Source: Liriodendron chinense
Lineage: Eukaryota > Streptophyta > Magnoliopsida > Magnoliales > Magnoliaceae
Length of the DNA: 64,000 nucleotides
Direction of reading: 5' to 3'
NCBI GenBank assembly: GCA_003013855.2
Contig: ML058577.1
Span: forward strand, 1,798,001 to 1,862,000
Numbering within the stretch: the first letter of the stretch is position 1; every line of letters starts with the position of its first letter. The position numbers were made by a program, and so were the translations under genes. A model generated the notes under the pieces. The model worked only from the letters and a program-made list of their open reading frames with translations. It made no database searches and had not been told where the DNA came from. Shown here one piece after another: positions 33,712-45,684 of this stretch.

Positions 33712-34340
33712 ATGGTCGTAACACGCGGTTCCCTCTGTGAGGCCCGCAACTGCCTGAGACGACTTCTAACTGCTCTAGTCCACCCCGAGGCTTGGTCATC
33801 TCTTGCCGGTCAATGCGACGAGGTGGCCGAAGCCTTGACTCATCTCGGCGCTGAATCCCGCCCCATCCTCCGAGCTATCCAGAATGTCTCGGCGATGGCC
33901 TCCATCTCAGACGAGCGTAAGGAGGCCATCTCTAGCTTCATCGACGATTCTTCCCTTTTGGAGGAATTGGCGGTCCTGGAGGCAGCGGAGCCTTCTTTGG
34001 CTGCTTCTTTCCTATCCCTGTCGAAACGTCTCAGCTTCCTGAAGGAGGAGAAGAGGGAGAGCAGGCGGTTTCTAGCTTGACTTGTCCCGTTGGCGGAGGC
34101 CGAGTACCCGGATCGCCGCGCCGGCATTTGGAGAATGGTCAGGGAGGCTATGCGAGAACATGACGACCTGGCGATCGACGTCTCGATCATAAGGAACTAT
34201 GCGAACGCCGAGCACCTGAATTTCGTTCTCGTGTAACAGTGTATTTTCATTTTGGTGGACTTGATCTTCAAGGAAGGCCAGGTCCGGGCGAAGGTTGATG
34301 AGTTGAAGGCTCGGGTTCTCCCGCTGACGCAGGACTGAGG
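33712..34340 (+). pseudogene. Small helical ORF upstream of the PMD gene in B
   Basis: Unrecognised. The ATG at 33712 follows a possible splice acceptor (TGGCAG at 33703-33708). The frame MVVTRGSLCEARNC runs 123 codons to a TGA at 34078-34080. It is Leu/Ser/Glu-rich and probably mostly alpha-helical, with SLSKRLSFLKEEKRES near the end. In-frame sequence after the stop (LVPLAEAEYPDRR, then REHDDLAIDVSIIRNY) still looks coding, so the stop is probably a mutation or an exon edge. A GT at about 34231 could be a donor, and more helical sequence follows at 34285-34340. Element A has no such frame in its shorter leader. It could be an upstream alternative product of the antisense gene. Confidence 0.45.
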
Positions 34341-34734
34341 CCCCTGCTTTCTGGCTTCGGGGAGGAGTCCCCACAATTTTGAGTCGTCTTACATTGACTG
34401 TTGTCGTTTGATCATTTAAACAATTGTTATTGACAATTTAGCCATGTGGAATGGCCGTTATGGTTGATGAATACTAATTTATACTTTTTTGCTTCAGTTT
34501 TGTCTTTTCTTGCTTGTATGTTCTGTGACAATGATGTTGCGGTTGTGAATGTTGTTCGTTTCATTTCTTCCATTGATTTCGAGTGTGTTCCGCAGTGGCT
34601 CATGTCGACGCTTGTGCTTTGTTCATTTGCTGCTTTGTGTCCCTTTGTCTTTTATGCATGGTTTGATTGACTTTGTGCGAACATTTCCCCTTCACTTCGT
34701 ACCTGAGCTTTGCATGCTGCTTTGCAGGTTCACA

Positions 34735-36098
34735 ATGGCCAGCAATCCTTCACAGGCCGGTCCTTCGGGTCCTCCCCAAACTCCTTCCAAGCATAAGCGT
34801 GCTGCTGCCAAGCAGGTCATCAGACCGTCCGCTGAAAATCCACAATGGTTTCTCCCTCCAGAGACGTTCAACTTTTATGAACGCATCCTCACCTTGTCGA
34901 AGGATATACAGAAGAAGATCCTTTGCGATAGGATCGTGCCGCCTCCTCCAGACAGGGGCACACAGGAGCAATGGGATGCATGGTACGCTCCTCTCCGGGG
35001 TTTCCGGAGTGACGGGGCAACGGGTTCTGAAGAGGGCGAGGCGAGTCCGTCGATCCCTACCCAGTCTACCAGGCGCGGTCGCCCGAAGAGGGCTGGCAAA
35101 GGTGCCAAGCAAGTATACTTAGAGAACCAGACCAAGTCTAGATCGGACAAGATGAAGGTGGCCTGGTCTAGTGCCAAGCTTGTCATTGCGCCACTCGTGG
35201 TGAGGAATCCCTACACTCGGGAGTATATTCGTTATGCGAAGAGTTATCAACGGCAGCGGTCTCTCCCGAGCATCGAACCATCCGACATCTGCAGGAACAA
35301 CTCCTTCTATGGCGTCGATGTTTGGACATCCGGCCCGGCGTCATTCCTCAGTTGTTCTCTCTCCAAGAACGGGAAGCAGCAGTCGGTCCTGGGTGTGAAG
35401 GATATGATTTTCCTAGAGCCGAATCACAATCCCCATCAGCCCTTTCCTAGACATTATTTCGAGACTCTCCGTCAGAGGTTTCGCCATCTAGGGGATGCCG
35501 AGGTCTGGTTGTCCGGGGCGTTCCGGACTCGCGGCCATCTGGTCCTTCATCCGGGCTACGAGGCGTGGGCGAACCGGATCTTGGAACAGCACAGGGCGAC
35601 CCTACGGGCGGTGGGTCTGTACAAGGCGATCGAAGCGACATCAAGCTACTTTTGCCGAGAGCCCTGGGTATACAAGGGCTTCCTCAACCATTGGTGCTCC
35701 ATCACCAATTCCTTTCACATGCCGTGCGGCGAGATGAACATCTCACTCTGGGATCTCAATAAGATTGCGGGGCTCCCCATTCGCGGGAGGATTTATGATG
35801 AATGGGTCCCGAGGGACGATGAGCTATCGCGGAAGAAGAAGGGCGTCAATGAAGGCTTCTTCTCCGAGGCTTGCTACGAGCTGTTTGCCGAACTACCCCA
35901 ATTTTGGGGTCTCAAAGATAAGCTCCTATTCGAGGACTGGCTGGTCTATTTCAGCCACGGCTTGAAGTAAGTTTTCTGTAATGAATTGTGCCTTACTGTT
36001 CCGTCATGCTTCTTTCTTTCTGCTAACGCTTTGTCCTTTCCCTTCTTCAGCTTGGATTATGCGGCCTTCGACGAAGGTCGTGGTGATAAGGCGCTTTT
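34735..36098 (+). pseudogene. B antisense gene, 5' part: plant mobile domain protein, exons 1 and 2 start
   Basis: PMD protein encoded opposite to gag-pol. The start MASNPSQAGPSG at 34735 lies just after a splice acceptor (TTTGCAG, 34721-34727) and aligns with A's start at 62035; upstream in-frame Met codons are judged to be intron. Exon 1 (34735-35966) has no stops. It begins Pro/Lys-rich and then carries FNFYERILTL, VVRNPYTREYIRYAKS and the PMD hallmark MPCGEMNISLWDLNKIAGLP (about 35718-35777). A GTAAGT donor at 35967 and a CTTCAG acceptor at 36050 bound an 84-bp intron, matching an 82-bp intron at the same place in A. Exon 2 runs 48 bp before the Athila-like element interrupts it at 36098/36099. 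The gene continues at 45685. The cell role is unproven; PMD proteins are nuclear silencing factors in plants. Confidence 0.85.
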
Positions 36099-37456
36099 TG
36101 TTCTCTCGCCTCAAGTGCAAGGCTGCGATGTAGTAATAAAACTCGGTAAGACCGAGGTCGATCCACAGGGAAATGGTAACAGCTCCCAAATCACTCCAGC
36201 AACTCAGTTTTTATTAGAAATCAGATTTAATTGAGTGTTTACTTAAAACAGGAACTTAATGAAAAATCAGAGATATAAAGTACTAAGGCTTTCAAGGATC
36301 CACTTGTAGCAATCCTATGTCAATTCAGTCAATCCAAGTAGAAAACACAACTAGATTTGAAGTCCTATCTCTCATCTAGTTGGAGAATAAAGCATTCACA
36401 CACATTCCATCACATTCAAGTTGAACTTCCACGTTCTAGTCCAATAAAATCAATACTAAACTCAAAACCATAGCCTGTGGAGTAACAGCCATGCCTCTGG
36501 ACTATGGCCTGCTCAAGGATTACTATAATCCGAATTTAGATAAACAAACATGATAATCTCAGAGAATTAAAAGGAATTCATGTCCGGAGCACATAAACTC
36601 AGATAAGACATCTCAAACTACTACTTTTTGGAACTAAATCATGTAAAAATCCAAACTTGAATGTAAATTACTTGAATTAAACTGAAACCAACATAGAATT
36701 AGCTACAAGCTTCACCTCTCAGCCCTAGCTGAGAGGTTTTAGCTGAGCATAGTCATGCTACAACTAAAAACTCTGAAATAAAGCATAAAAATAGAAAAAA
36801 CTGAATAGGAGAGTTACAGTCGCTCCACAATCGCCTTCACTCTCCAAACCCACGTTCCCTAGCTTCTCTGATACCTTAGGGAGAGCCCCTAGGTGTCCTT
36901 TTATAGCAAGCAACCTCCCTTGCGTCGGATTCTGCGAAAGACTACGCATTGCGCAGTGTTTTTCAGAGTCCTGAATTAGAAAGGACTTTCCATACGCAGA
37001 GCCGACCGGTCGTGACCGGTCGGACTAGCCTTTCAATATTCCAGGGGGTGCTGTCGACCGGTCAAGACCGGTCGGACAAAACTGTCCACAGTCCAGCGTG
37101 CATGCCCGACCGGTCATGACCGGTCAGGCATTGTTTCCACCTGTCCACCTTCATCAATATGATCAGCCTTCATGGCCGACCGGTCATGACCGGTCGCCCT
37201 GTCTTCCATTTGATTCTTCTTCTCTTCTTTTTCTCCTTTTTCTTCTTCTCTCTCTTCTCTTTGCTTTCTCCTTTCTTTGGTCTTCTTTCATCTTCATCCA
37301 AAAGCTCTAGAAGCGTTCTTTTGGCTTGTAATTGAATGAAGTCCGCTCTCATCCCTATAATCACAAAACATGTGTTAGGTGGGCCTTTAAACCATGAAAA
37401 TCATGCAAACCTTGTCGTGTAATGGGCAATGTAATGTATAAATTGGAGGTTCAACA
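36099..37456 (-). repeat. 3' LTR of the Athila-like element
   Basis: 1358 bp. The TATA box is the complement of 36897-36906. Four CGACCGGTC words at about 37001, 37053, 37104 and 37173 lie 100-300 bp upstream of it in the element's sense. The CT-rich tract at about 37200-37290 follows the words. Confidence 0.95.
37001..37197. repeat. Four CGACCGGTC words in the Athila-like 3' LTR
   Basis: Two GACCGGTC octamers two bases apart per word, at a period of about 51-69 bp. The 5' LTR has five words (45189-45422); the additional one is at about 45346-45371, next to unique sequence TTGTACAGAGAG. Confidence 0.95.
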
Positions 37457-38581
37457 CACCCCCCAACCAGCTTTTTGCTAGTCCCGAGCAAAACATGCGT
37501 AAAACAATTTCAAACCTCCAAACCCAACTCTCTTCCAGAATCCATGTTTCTATCCATTCCAAGATGCAGAAGTATAAAATTTGGAGAATTAGGTGATAGA
37601 AGCTGAACCTTGGACTCTCAAAACATAAGAAGTGTTTACGTGAAGTTCCCGCTGACTGATTGATAAATAGAGGAATTCGAACAAATTCAACCTAGTGTGC
37701 ATAGTGAAAGTTCATCTCATGAGTTCCTGGAATCATCTTCTTCATAGATTAAATAAACCAAGGATTTTTAGGTGCACAGAGCAACAGCAAGCCTATGACA
37801 GGAATTTGCCTTACCGTCCTTCTGACGGCTTTCACACTACGTCCCATTTCCGGCTTTGGTTACGGTTCGACCATCCCCCGGTTGGTAATAGGTAGCCCTT
37901 TTCGGAATTTTCCACCATTTTTCTTTCCTTCCCGATTTCATCATTTCTTTCCTTTTTCTTTTAAATTAGATAGGATTTTTAGAAATCCATATCTTCTGTT
38001 ATTTTCTCATGGACAAGGATGGACAAAATACCCCGGCTTGGCTGCTCAACACCTTTAAATCAAAGTCTAGCTAATCCACAAATCACATAAACCTGTCACT
38101 CATGAAAATCGTGTAATGTGAACTAGGTGTAAAAAGTGTTCAAATTTTTCTATCAATCACAACAATAGGGGAACTATCATATAACACCATTATGTTGGGA
38201 GAAATTCAAGACTACAACATCACACACTTCGTTTCTCCTCCTCTTCTACTCATAGCCTCTCGAATGTATAGAAACAAGATTTTCTAAAAGATTTTGAGAT
38301 ATTAGAAAATTCGAAAAAATTTGCCGCATGTGAAGCTCGAAATGTTGCAATATGCTAGATGAGGGATCTCATCTCACCCCCCAACCAAATCTTGCATTGT
38401 CCTCAATGTAAAAAGATAGTCAATTAGCATGAACATGAGAGCAATGGTAAACAATGAGAGAGTGAGAACAATAGTACCTGAGAGAGCGATCATGGAATTC
38501 TCCAACTCAACAACTAAAACCTATTAAAACAGAAGAACAAAACTAAACCTACCTATGCTATACCTCCATCAGACTAGGAGA
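37457..38581. other. Polypurine tract and 3' non-coding part of the Athila-like element
   Basis: On the - strand GGTTGGGGGGTG (about 37457-37468) lies next to the 3' LTR as the polypurine tract. A similar CCCCCCAACC block occurs at about 38379-38388. The remaining 1.1 kb shows no reading frame with family features. Full Athila elements often have an env-like gene here; none is seen. Confidence 0.75.
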
Positions 38582-41500
38582 TCAATCATCCTGATAGACA
38601 GGATCATTCAGGGAGATGGACATGTCCTCTGAATCAAATTTCTCAACAAATGGTTTAAGGCGTTGTCCATTAACTTTGAAACAGTCACCATTTGCTGCAT
38701 TCTCAATCTCAACAGCCCCATGAGGAAAAACTTCTTTGACAATATATGGGCCGGTCCATCGAGATCGTAATTTTCCTGAAAAAAGATGAAGTCGGGCATT
38801 ATACAAGAGCACTTTCTGTCCTTCATGAAAAGATTTCCTTAAGATGTGCTTGTCATGAAAGGCCTTCATCTTGCTCTTGTAAATTCTCGAATTCTCATAT
38901 GCATCGTTCCAGATCTCATCAAGCTCATTTAATTGAAGTTTGCGAAGCGAGCTAGCCTTGTCAATGTCAAAATTTAGAGCCCGAATTGCCCAATAGGCTT
39001 TGTGTTCTATCTCCACAGGCAAGTGGCAAGCTTTCCCATAGACAAGTCTATAAGGGAACATTCCAATGGGTGTCTTGTAGGCAGTACTGGTGAGCCCAAA
39101 GTGCATCATCTAATCTTACGGACCAATCCTTGCGATTCGGTCTCACCGTCTTTTTCAAAATCTGCTTGATTTCCCTATTGGAGATTTCAGCTTGCCCACT
39201 TGTTTGTGGGTGGTATGGGGTACTCACTTTGTGCCTAATACCATATTTCTTCATCAAAGTTTCAAAGGGTCTATTGCAAAAGTGAGAACCACCATCACTA
39301 ATAATGGCTCGAGGCGTCCCAAATCTAGAAAGTATGTTTTCTTTGAGGAACTTGAGAACTGTACGATGATCATTGGTTCTACATGGGATAGCCTCTATCC
39401 ATTTAGACACATAGTCTACGGCAAGCAGAATATAGACATGTCCAAAAGATGAGGGGAATGGTCCCATGAAATCGATGCCCCAACAGTCAAAGACTTCAAG
39501 ATGTTGAATTGGGGTGAGAGGCATCATATTTCGATGGGATAATCCTCCTAACTTCTGGCAGCGCTCGCACGCTTTGCAAAACTCGTGGGTGTCCTTAAAT
39601 AACGTGGGCCAATAAAAACCACACTGCAGAATTTTCGCAGTTGTTTTCTTGGCTGAAAAATGACCCCCACATGCTTGGTCATGACAAAAGGAGATGACTG
39701 AATTGTGTTCATTATCGGGGACGCATCTCCTTATAATTTGGTCTGGGCAATATTTAAACAATAGAGGTTCATCCCAGAAAAATCTGCGCACTTCCCTTAG
39801 AAATTTACGTTTGTCTTGCGCAGTCCAATGAGTCGGCATCGCACCTGTGGAAAGATAATTGGCTATATCAGCGTACCATGGTGGATGCATAGCAACAAAG
39901 AGTTGCTCATCAGGGAATGAGTCCTCAATAGGTGACTCGTCAATGGAATTTGGTAGGACTAGGCGGGATAGATGATCCGCCACCACATTTTCTACCCCCT
40001 TATTTTCTACCCCCTTCTTATCTTTGATCTCCAAGTCAAATTCTTGAAGGAGTAGGATCCATCTAAGCAAACGAGGCTTAGCATCCTTCTTAGAAAGAAG
40101 GTATTTCAGCGCCGCATGATCCGTATAAACAATAACTTTGGATCCTATTAAGTATGGCCTGAATTTGTCTAGGGCAAAAATGACAGCTAGGAGCTCTTTC
40201 TCCGTAGTCGAATAATTAACTTGGGTAGGATTCAAGGTCCTACTAGCGTAGTAAATGACATGGGGCTTTTTATCCTTCTTTTGGCCTAACACCGCCCCAA
40301 TAGCAAAATCGCTCACATCGCACATTAACTCAAAAGGAATGGACCAATCTGGTGGTTGCATGATAGGAGCGGTTGTCAACATGTCTTTTAGCTTTGAAAA
40401 AGCTAATTGACATTCGGCACTCCACTCAAATTGGTTCTCCTTTTGTAGAAGGTTGCATAAAGGCCTTGAGATGTAACTAAAGTCCTTTATAAACCTTCGA
40501 TAGAAACCGGCATGTCCAAGGAAGGACCGCACATCGCGTATGCTTTTGGGTGGTGGTAGATTGGAAATTATATCAACTTTTGCCCGGTCTACCTCTATTC
40601 CATTGGACGAGATGATATGTCCAAGGACTATTCCTCTTTGTACCATGAAATGACACTTTTTCCAGTTTAGTACAAGTTGCTTCTCCTCACACCTCATCAA
40701 GACCAACTTCAAGTGCTTCAGACACTCATCAAATGTACAACCAAAAACAGAAAAGTCATCAATGAATACCTCAAGAAACTCACCCACCATATCCGAGAAA
40801 ATACTCAACATGCATCGTTGGAATGTGGCGGGTGCATTGCATAACCCGAATGGCATCCTTCGGTAAGCGAAGGTACCAAACGGGCATGTAAATGTGGTTT
40901 TCTCTTGGTCTTCCGGAGCTATCTCAATTTGGTTGTATCCGAAATAACCATCTAGGAAGCAATAATAGGAATGACGTGCCAATCTCTCCAAAATTTGATC
41001 CATAAATGGGAGAGGGAAGTGGTCTTTCCTAGTAACTGTGTTGAGCTTCCTATAATCAATGCACATACGCCAACCGGTGGTCATCCTCGTTAGTATAAGT
41101 TCGTTGTTGGCGTTCTCAATGATGGTAATACCGGATTTCTTGGGGACAACTTGGGTAGGACTCACCCATTGGCTATCTGAGATGAGGTAGATAATACCCA
41201 CATCCGATAGCTTCAACACCTCGGCTTTGACAACCTCCATCATGTTTGGATTTAGCCATCTTTGACGTTGTCTAGTCGTTTTGGCATTTTCTTCAAGGTG
41301 TATTCGGTGCGTGCAAACCGAAGGATCTATCTCTTTGAGATCCGCTATTGTCCAACCTATGGCTTCCCTATGTTCTTTGAGTAACTCAATCAACTTGAGC
41401 TCTTGGTCCTTCTCAAGGTGGGAGGCAATGACAACTGGGAATGTTTTCTCTTGACCCAAATATACGTATTTAAGCTCGGATGGCAATGGTTTGAGGTCAA

Positions 41501-44045
41501 GTTTTGGTGATTTGATGTTAGACGGTAGAGGCCTTGATGTGGTTGGTGGTAATTTCTCAAAATGGGGCCTCCACCGGCTAATATCTACCACCGGTCTTTC
41601 TATATTTAATGCCTGCACAATCTCACTAATGATGGGATCTTCAGAATCTATGAAATGTGCTAAGCATGTCTCCAAGCTTTCTAGTGGTTCAAGTTGGAGG
41701 AGTTCTTCTTCTTCAAAAGTTTCGAGCATGTTCACATCGAAGAACTCATCATCATCGACATCCCTATGTCTTTTGCCCAAGTGAAACACATTCACCTCTA
41801 GTGTCATGTTTCCAAAAGGTAGTTGCATCACCCCATTCCAGTAATTGATCATTGTGTTTGATGTGGCAAGGAATGGGCAGCCTAGGATTACCGGTATTTG
41901 GGTGCTAGCATCCAAAACCGGTTGTGTGTCCAAGACTATAAAATCTACCGGGTAGTAGAATTTGTCAACTTGGACTAGAACATCCTCAACTATCCCCCTC
42001 GGTACACGGATAGATCTATCAGCGAGTTGCAATGTGGTTTTGGTGGGTTTTAATTCACCAAGACCCAATTGCTCATATACCGAGTATGGGATCAAGTTCA
42101 CACTCACCCCCAAGTCTAACAAGGCACGTTCAATCCGGTAGTCTCCAATGATACATGAGACGGTGGGACTACCGGGATCTTTGAATTTTGGGGGGGTCTT
42201 TTGAGTGAGGATGGCACTCACTTGCTCAGTTAAGAAGGCCTTTTGCTGCACATTATATTTGTGTTTTGTTGTGCATAGGTCTTTTAGAAATTTGGCATAA
42301 GAGGGAATTTGTTTGATGGCATCAAGCAAAGGGATATTGATCTTGACTTGTCTGAAAATCTCTAGAATATCTTGAGAATTTGGGAGAGATTTTGGGGCAA
42401 CCAATCTCGAAGGGAATGGTGCTACGGGCTTGTAAATGCGTTCCGATTGTTGTGGGGCTAAGTTAGATCCATTTTCATCCTCAGAATTTACCGGATCATT
42501 AGGCTCATCGGCCTTCACCGGAATAGTTTTGTCAATTTGTTTACCACTTCTAAGGGTGGTAATGGATTTAGCTTGCTCCATGTTTTGGTTGGAAGGATTA
42601 GGGATGCTCACTTCATGTACTTGCTTTGGATTGGGTTGAGGTTGGGCCGGAAAGGTCCCTTCCCTAGCATTCAAGCGTCCCTTAATCTCATCAACCGAGA
42701 CTTTAAGCTCTTGGAACATTTGCTGATTTGATTCATTTATTTGCGCTTGCCCTTGCACAAACGCTCTCAAGGTATCCTCCAATGAGAATTGAGGTGGGGC
42801 CATATTTTGCATGGGTGGCCCTCTTTGGGAGTTGGTAGGATTGCCCGTAGGAGCATTCTTCCAACTGAAATTTGGGTGGTTCTTCCACCTCTCATTGTAC
42901 GTATTACCTACCGGTCCATTGAAGGGCCGTTGATAACCATATGTGGCATTGGCTGTCTCTTGTAGCACTTCCTTAAATGCAGGAATTGTGGGACAATCTT
43001 GTGTAGCGTGTAAGTCGGTGAGGCAAATCCCACATGTGGTTACAACAGCTTCCTTGGACTTGGGAACTCCACTTTTGCTAAGTTCCATGGCCTCAACCTT
43101 CCTTGTCAGGTTAGCTATCCTTGCATTCACGTCGTCTTCCTCTTTAAGGACATAGATCCCTCCTTTCTCTTGAGTGGGCTTGGGGTTCTTGGGTTTATCC
43201 GAGGTATCCCAAGATTGGGCGTTTTCAGCCAACATGTCCAAGTAACTCCAAGCCTCATCTGGATTTTTACTCATAAACTCACCATTGCACATCATTTCCA
43301 CAAATTGGCGCACATTGGAACTTAATCCATCATTGAAAAAATTTATAACTCGCCAACTCTCATAGCCATGATGTGGGCAAGCAAGCAGAAGTTCCTTAAA
43401 TCTTTCCCAACATTGAAAGAAAGATTCACCTTCTTTAGCCGAAAAATTCATTATGGCCCTTCGAATGGTGTTGGTTTTATGAGCCGGGAAGAACTTTTTC
43501 AAGAATTCCCGGTTCATCTCAACCCATGACCCAATCGAGCGTGGTCTAAGAGAGTGAAGCCAATCTTTGGCTCTTTCTTTCAAAGTAAAGGGAAAAAGTT
43601 TAAGTCTGATTGTATCCTCAGAAACATTGGGATAATGCAAGGTGGCCAACACTTCTTCGAATTCTTGCAAGTGTAAGTATGGGCGGTCAGAGTCTAGCCC
43701 ATGGAATTTAGGTAAAAGTTGAATTACACCCGGTTTTATGTCAAGGGTCCCACCGTTAGTTGGTAGAACTATGCAAGAATGTGTAATTGCACGGGCAGGT
43801 TGTAGGTAATCCCGTAGTGATCTCATTGGAGGAACATTACGTACCTCATTCTCTCCTACTCCTTCCTGATTTGCGTTTGTAGTTGGAGTAGGGGGGGAAG
43901 GATTCCTTAAAGGTGTTTGATCCATACTCCCCAAACTTTCACAATGCTCTTGATAATTCCGGACTCGTCTATGGACTGACAATGGTCCAACTAAACCACC
44001 TTCAGATTGGAGACGATTCGAGTGATTATGTTCCCAACGGGACAT
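38582..44045 (-). pseudogene. Gag-pol polyprotein of the Athila-like element, one frameshift
   Basis: A 1665-codon frame (44045-39048), then a last 175-codon frame (39109-38582). Gag core near residue 150 (LFPFTLKERAKDWLHSLRP); CCHC-like knuckle CGICLTDLHATQDC near 340; protease site LLDLGVSVNLIP near 645, with Leu for Thr as is common in Athila relatives; reverse transcriptase FIDDFSVFG near 1095; RNase H YTDHAALKYLL near 1310; integrase zinc finger HDQACGGH to CERCQ near 1450-1495, then AVDYVSKW, ISDGGSHF and GQAEISNRE holding the three catalytic acids. The frame changes near 39085-39100, just after DDALWAH, and the integrase C-terminus (KTPIGMFPYRLVYGKA, RWTGPYIVKEV) is in the other frame. 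There is one RNase H only, unlike A, B and C. Confidence 0.95.
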
Positions 44046-44286
44046 AAACCACTTAACCAGAAACTGGCTAAAACTAGATCCTAAAAATCTGAAATCTGAG
44101 AGTAATCTAAAAAAACTAAGGTAGAAAGATATGACCTGATGCGCTTGAATTAGAGAAGAATTCCTACAAAACAGAAAAAATTAGTTAGTTCTAAGAAAAT
44201 CAGAAAGCCTATCTATTTCTACTTCTACAGCCACTAAAATTATTTGGAAACCGTTATCTAATTCCCCGGCAGCGGCGCCAAAAACT
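44046..44286 (-). other. Leader and primer site of the Athila-like element
   Basis: On the - strand TGGCGCCGCTGCCGGGGA (44280-44263) lies six bases after the LTR. It differs by one base from the complement of tRNA-Asp 3' ends as used by Athila-type elements. The leader to the ATG at 44045 is about 220 bp and shows no other feature. Confidence 0.85.
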
Positions 44287-45679
44287 TGTTCGCTCGCCTC
44301 AAGTGCAAGGCTGCGATGTAGTAATAAAACTCGGTAAGACCGAGGTCGATCCACAGGGAAATGGTAACAGCTCCCAAATCACTCCAGCAACTCAGTTTTT
44401 ATTAGAAATCAGATTTAATTGAGTGTTTACTTAAAACAGGAACTCAATGAAAAATCAGAGATATAAAGTACTAAGGCTTTCAAGGATCCACTTGTAGCAA
44501 TCCTATGTCAATTCAGTCAATCCAAGTAGAAAACACAACTAGATTTGAAGTCCTATCTCTCATCTAGTTGGAGAATAAAGCATTCACACATATTCCATCA
44601 CATTCAAGTTGAACTTCCACGTTGTAGTCCAATAAAATCAATACTAAACTCAAAACCATAGCCTGCAGAGTAACAGCCATGCCTCTGGACTATGGCCTGC
44701 TCAAGGATTACTATAATCCGAATTTAGATAAACAAACATAATAATCTCAGAGAATTAAAAGGAATTCATGTCCGGAGCACATAAACTCAGATAAGACATC
44801 TCAAACTACTACTTTTTGGAACTAAATCATGTAAAAATCCAAACTTGAATGTAAATTACTTGAATTAAACTAAAACCAACATAGAATTAGCTACAAGCTT
44901 CACCTCTCAGCCATAGCTGAGAGGTTTTAGCCGAGCATAGTCATGCTACAACTAAAAACTCTGAAATAAAGCATAAAAATAGAAAAAACTGAATAGGAGA
45001 GTTGCAGTCGCTCCACAATCGCCTTCACTCTCTAAACCCACGTTCCCTAGCTTCTCTGATACCTTAGGGAGAGCCCCTAGGTGTCCTTTTATAGCAAGCA
45101 ACCTCCCTTGCGTCGGATTCTGCGAAAGACTATGCATTGCGCAGTGTTTTTCGGAGTCCTGAATTAGAAAGGACTTTCCATATGCAGAGCCGACCGGTCG
45201 TGACCGGTCGGACTAGCCTTTTAATCATTCTAGGGGGTGCTGCCGACCGATCAAGACCGGTCGGACAGACCTGTCCACAGTCCAGCGTGCATGCCCGACC
45301 GATCATGACCGGTCGAGCATTGTTTCCACCTTGTACAGAGAGCATGGCCGACCGGTCATGACCGGTCGGCCCTTCATCAATATGATCAGCCTTCATGGCC
45401 GACCGGTCATGACCGGTCGGCCTGTCTTCCATTTGATTCTTCTTCTCTTCTTTTTCTCCTTTTTCTTCTTCTCTCTCTTCTCTTTGCTTTCTCCTTTCTT
45501 TGGTCTTCTTTCATCTTCATCTAAAAGCTCTAGAAGCGTTATTTTGGCTTATAATTGAATGAAGTCCGCTCTCATCCCTATAATCACAAAACATGTGTTA
45601 GGTGGGCCTTTAAACCATGAAAATCATGCAAACCTTGTCGTGTAATGGGCAATGTAATGTATAAATTGGAGGTTCAACA
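44287..45679 (-). repeat. 5' LTR of the Athila-like element
   Basis: 1393 bp, nearly identical to 36099-37456 but about 35 bp longer, mainly because it holds a fifth CGACCGGTC word. The TATA box is the complement of 45085-45094. The best word (about 45347-45370) is a perfect palindrome: GCCGACCGGTCA followed by its reverse complement. Confidence 0.95.
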
Positions 45680-45684
45680 CTTTT

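Larger units (their letters stand above)
36099..45679 (-). mobile_element. Athila-like LTR retrotransposon inserted in B's antisense gene
   Basis: 9.6 kb, TGTTC to TTCAACA, with the target duplication CTTTT at 36094-36098 and 45680-45684. It is read leftward: 5' LTR 44287-45679, primer site 44263-44280, one long gag-pol frame 44045-39048, its shifted end to 38582, a 1.1 kb 3' non-coding part, polypurine tract at 37459-37468, and 3' LTR 36099-37456. The FIDDF polymerase site, the single gag-pol frame and an Asp-tRNA-type primer site place it near Athila. No env-like frame is present. Coding damage is slight, so it is among the youngest insertions. Confidence 0.95.

Noticed and set aside
37457..38581. 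Env-like gene of the Athila-like element
   Set aside because: No frame longer than about 90 codons and no signal or membrane pattern in the expected place or strand.
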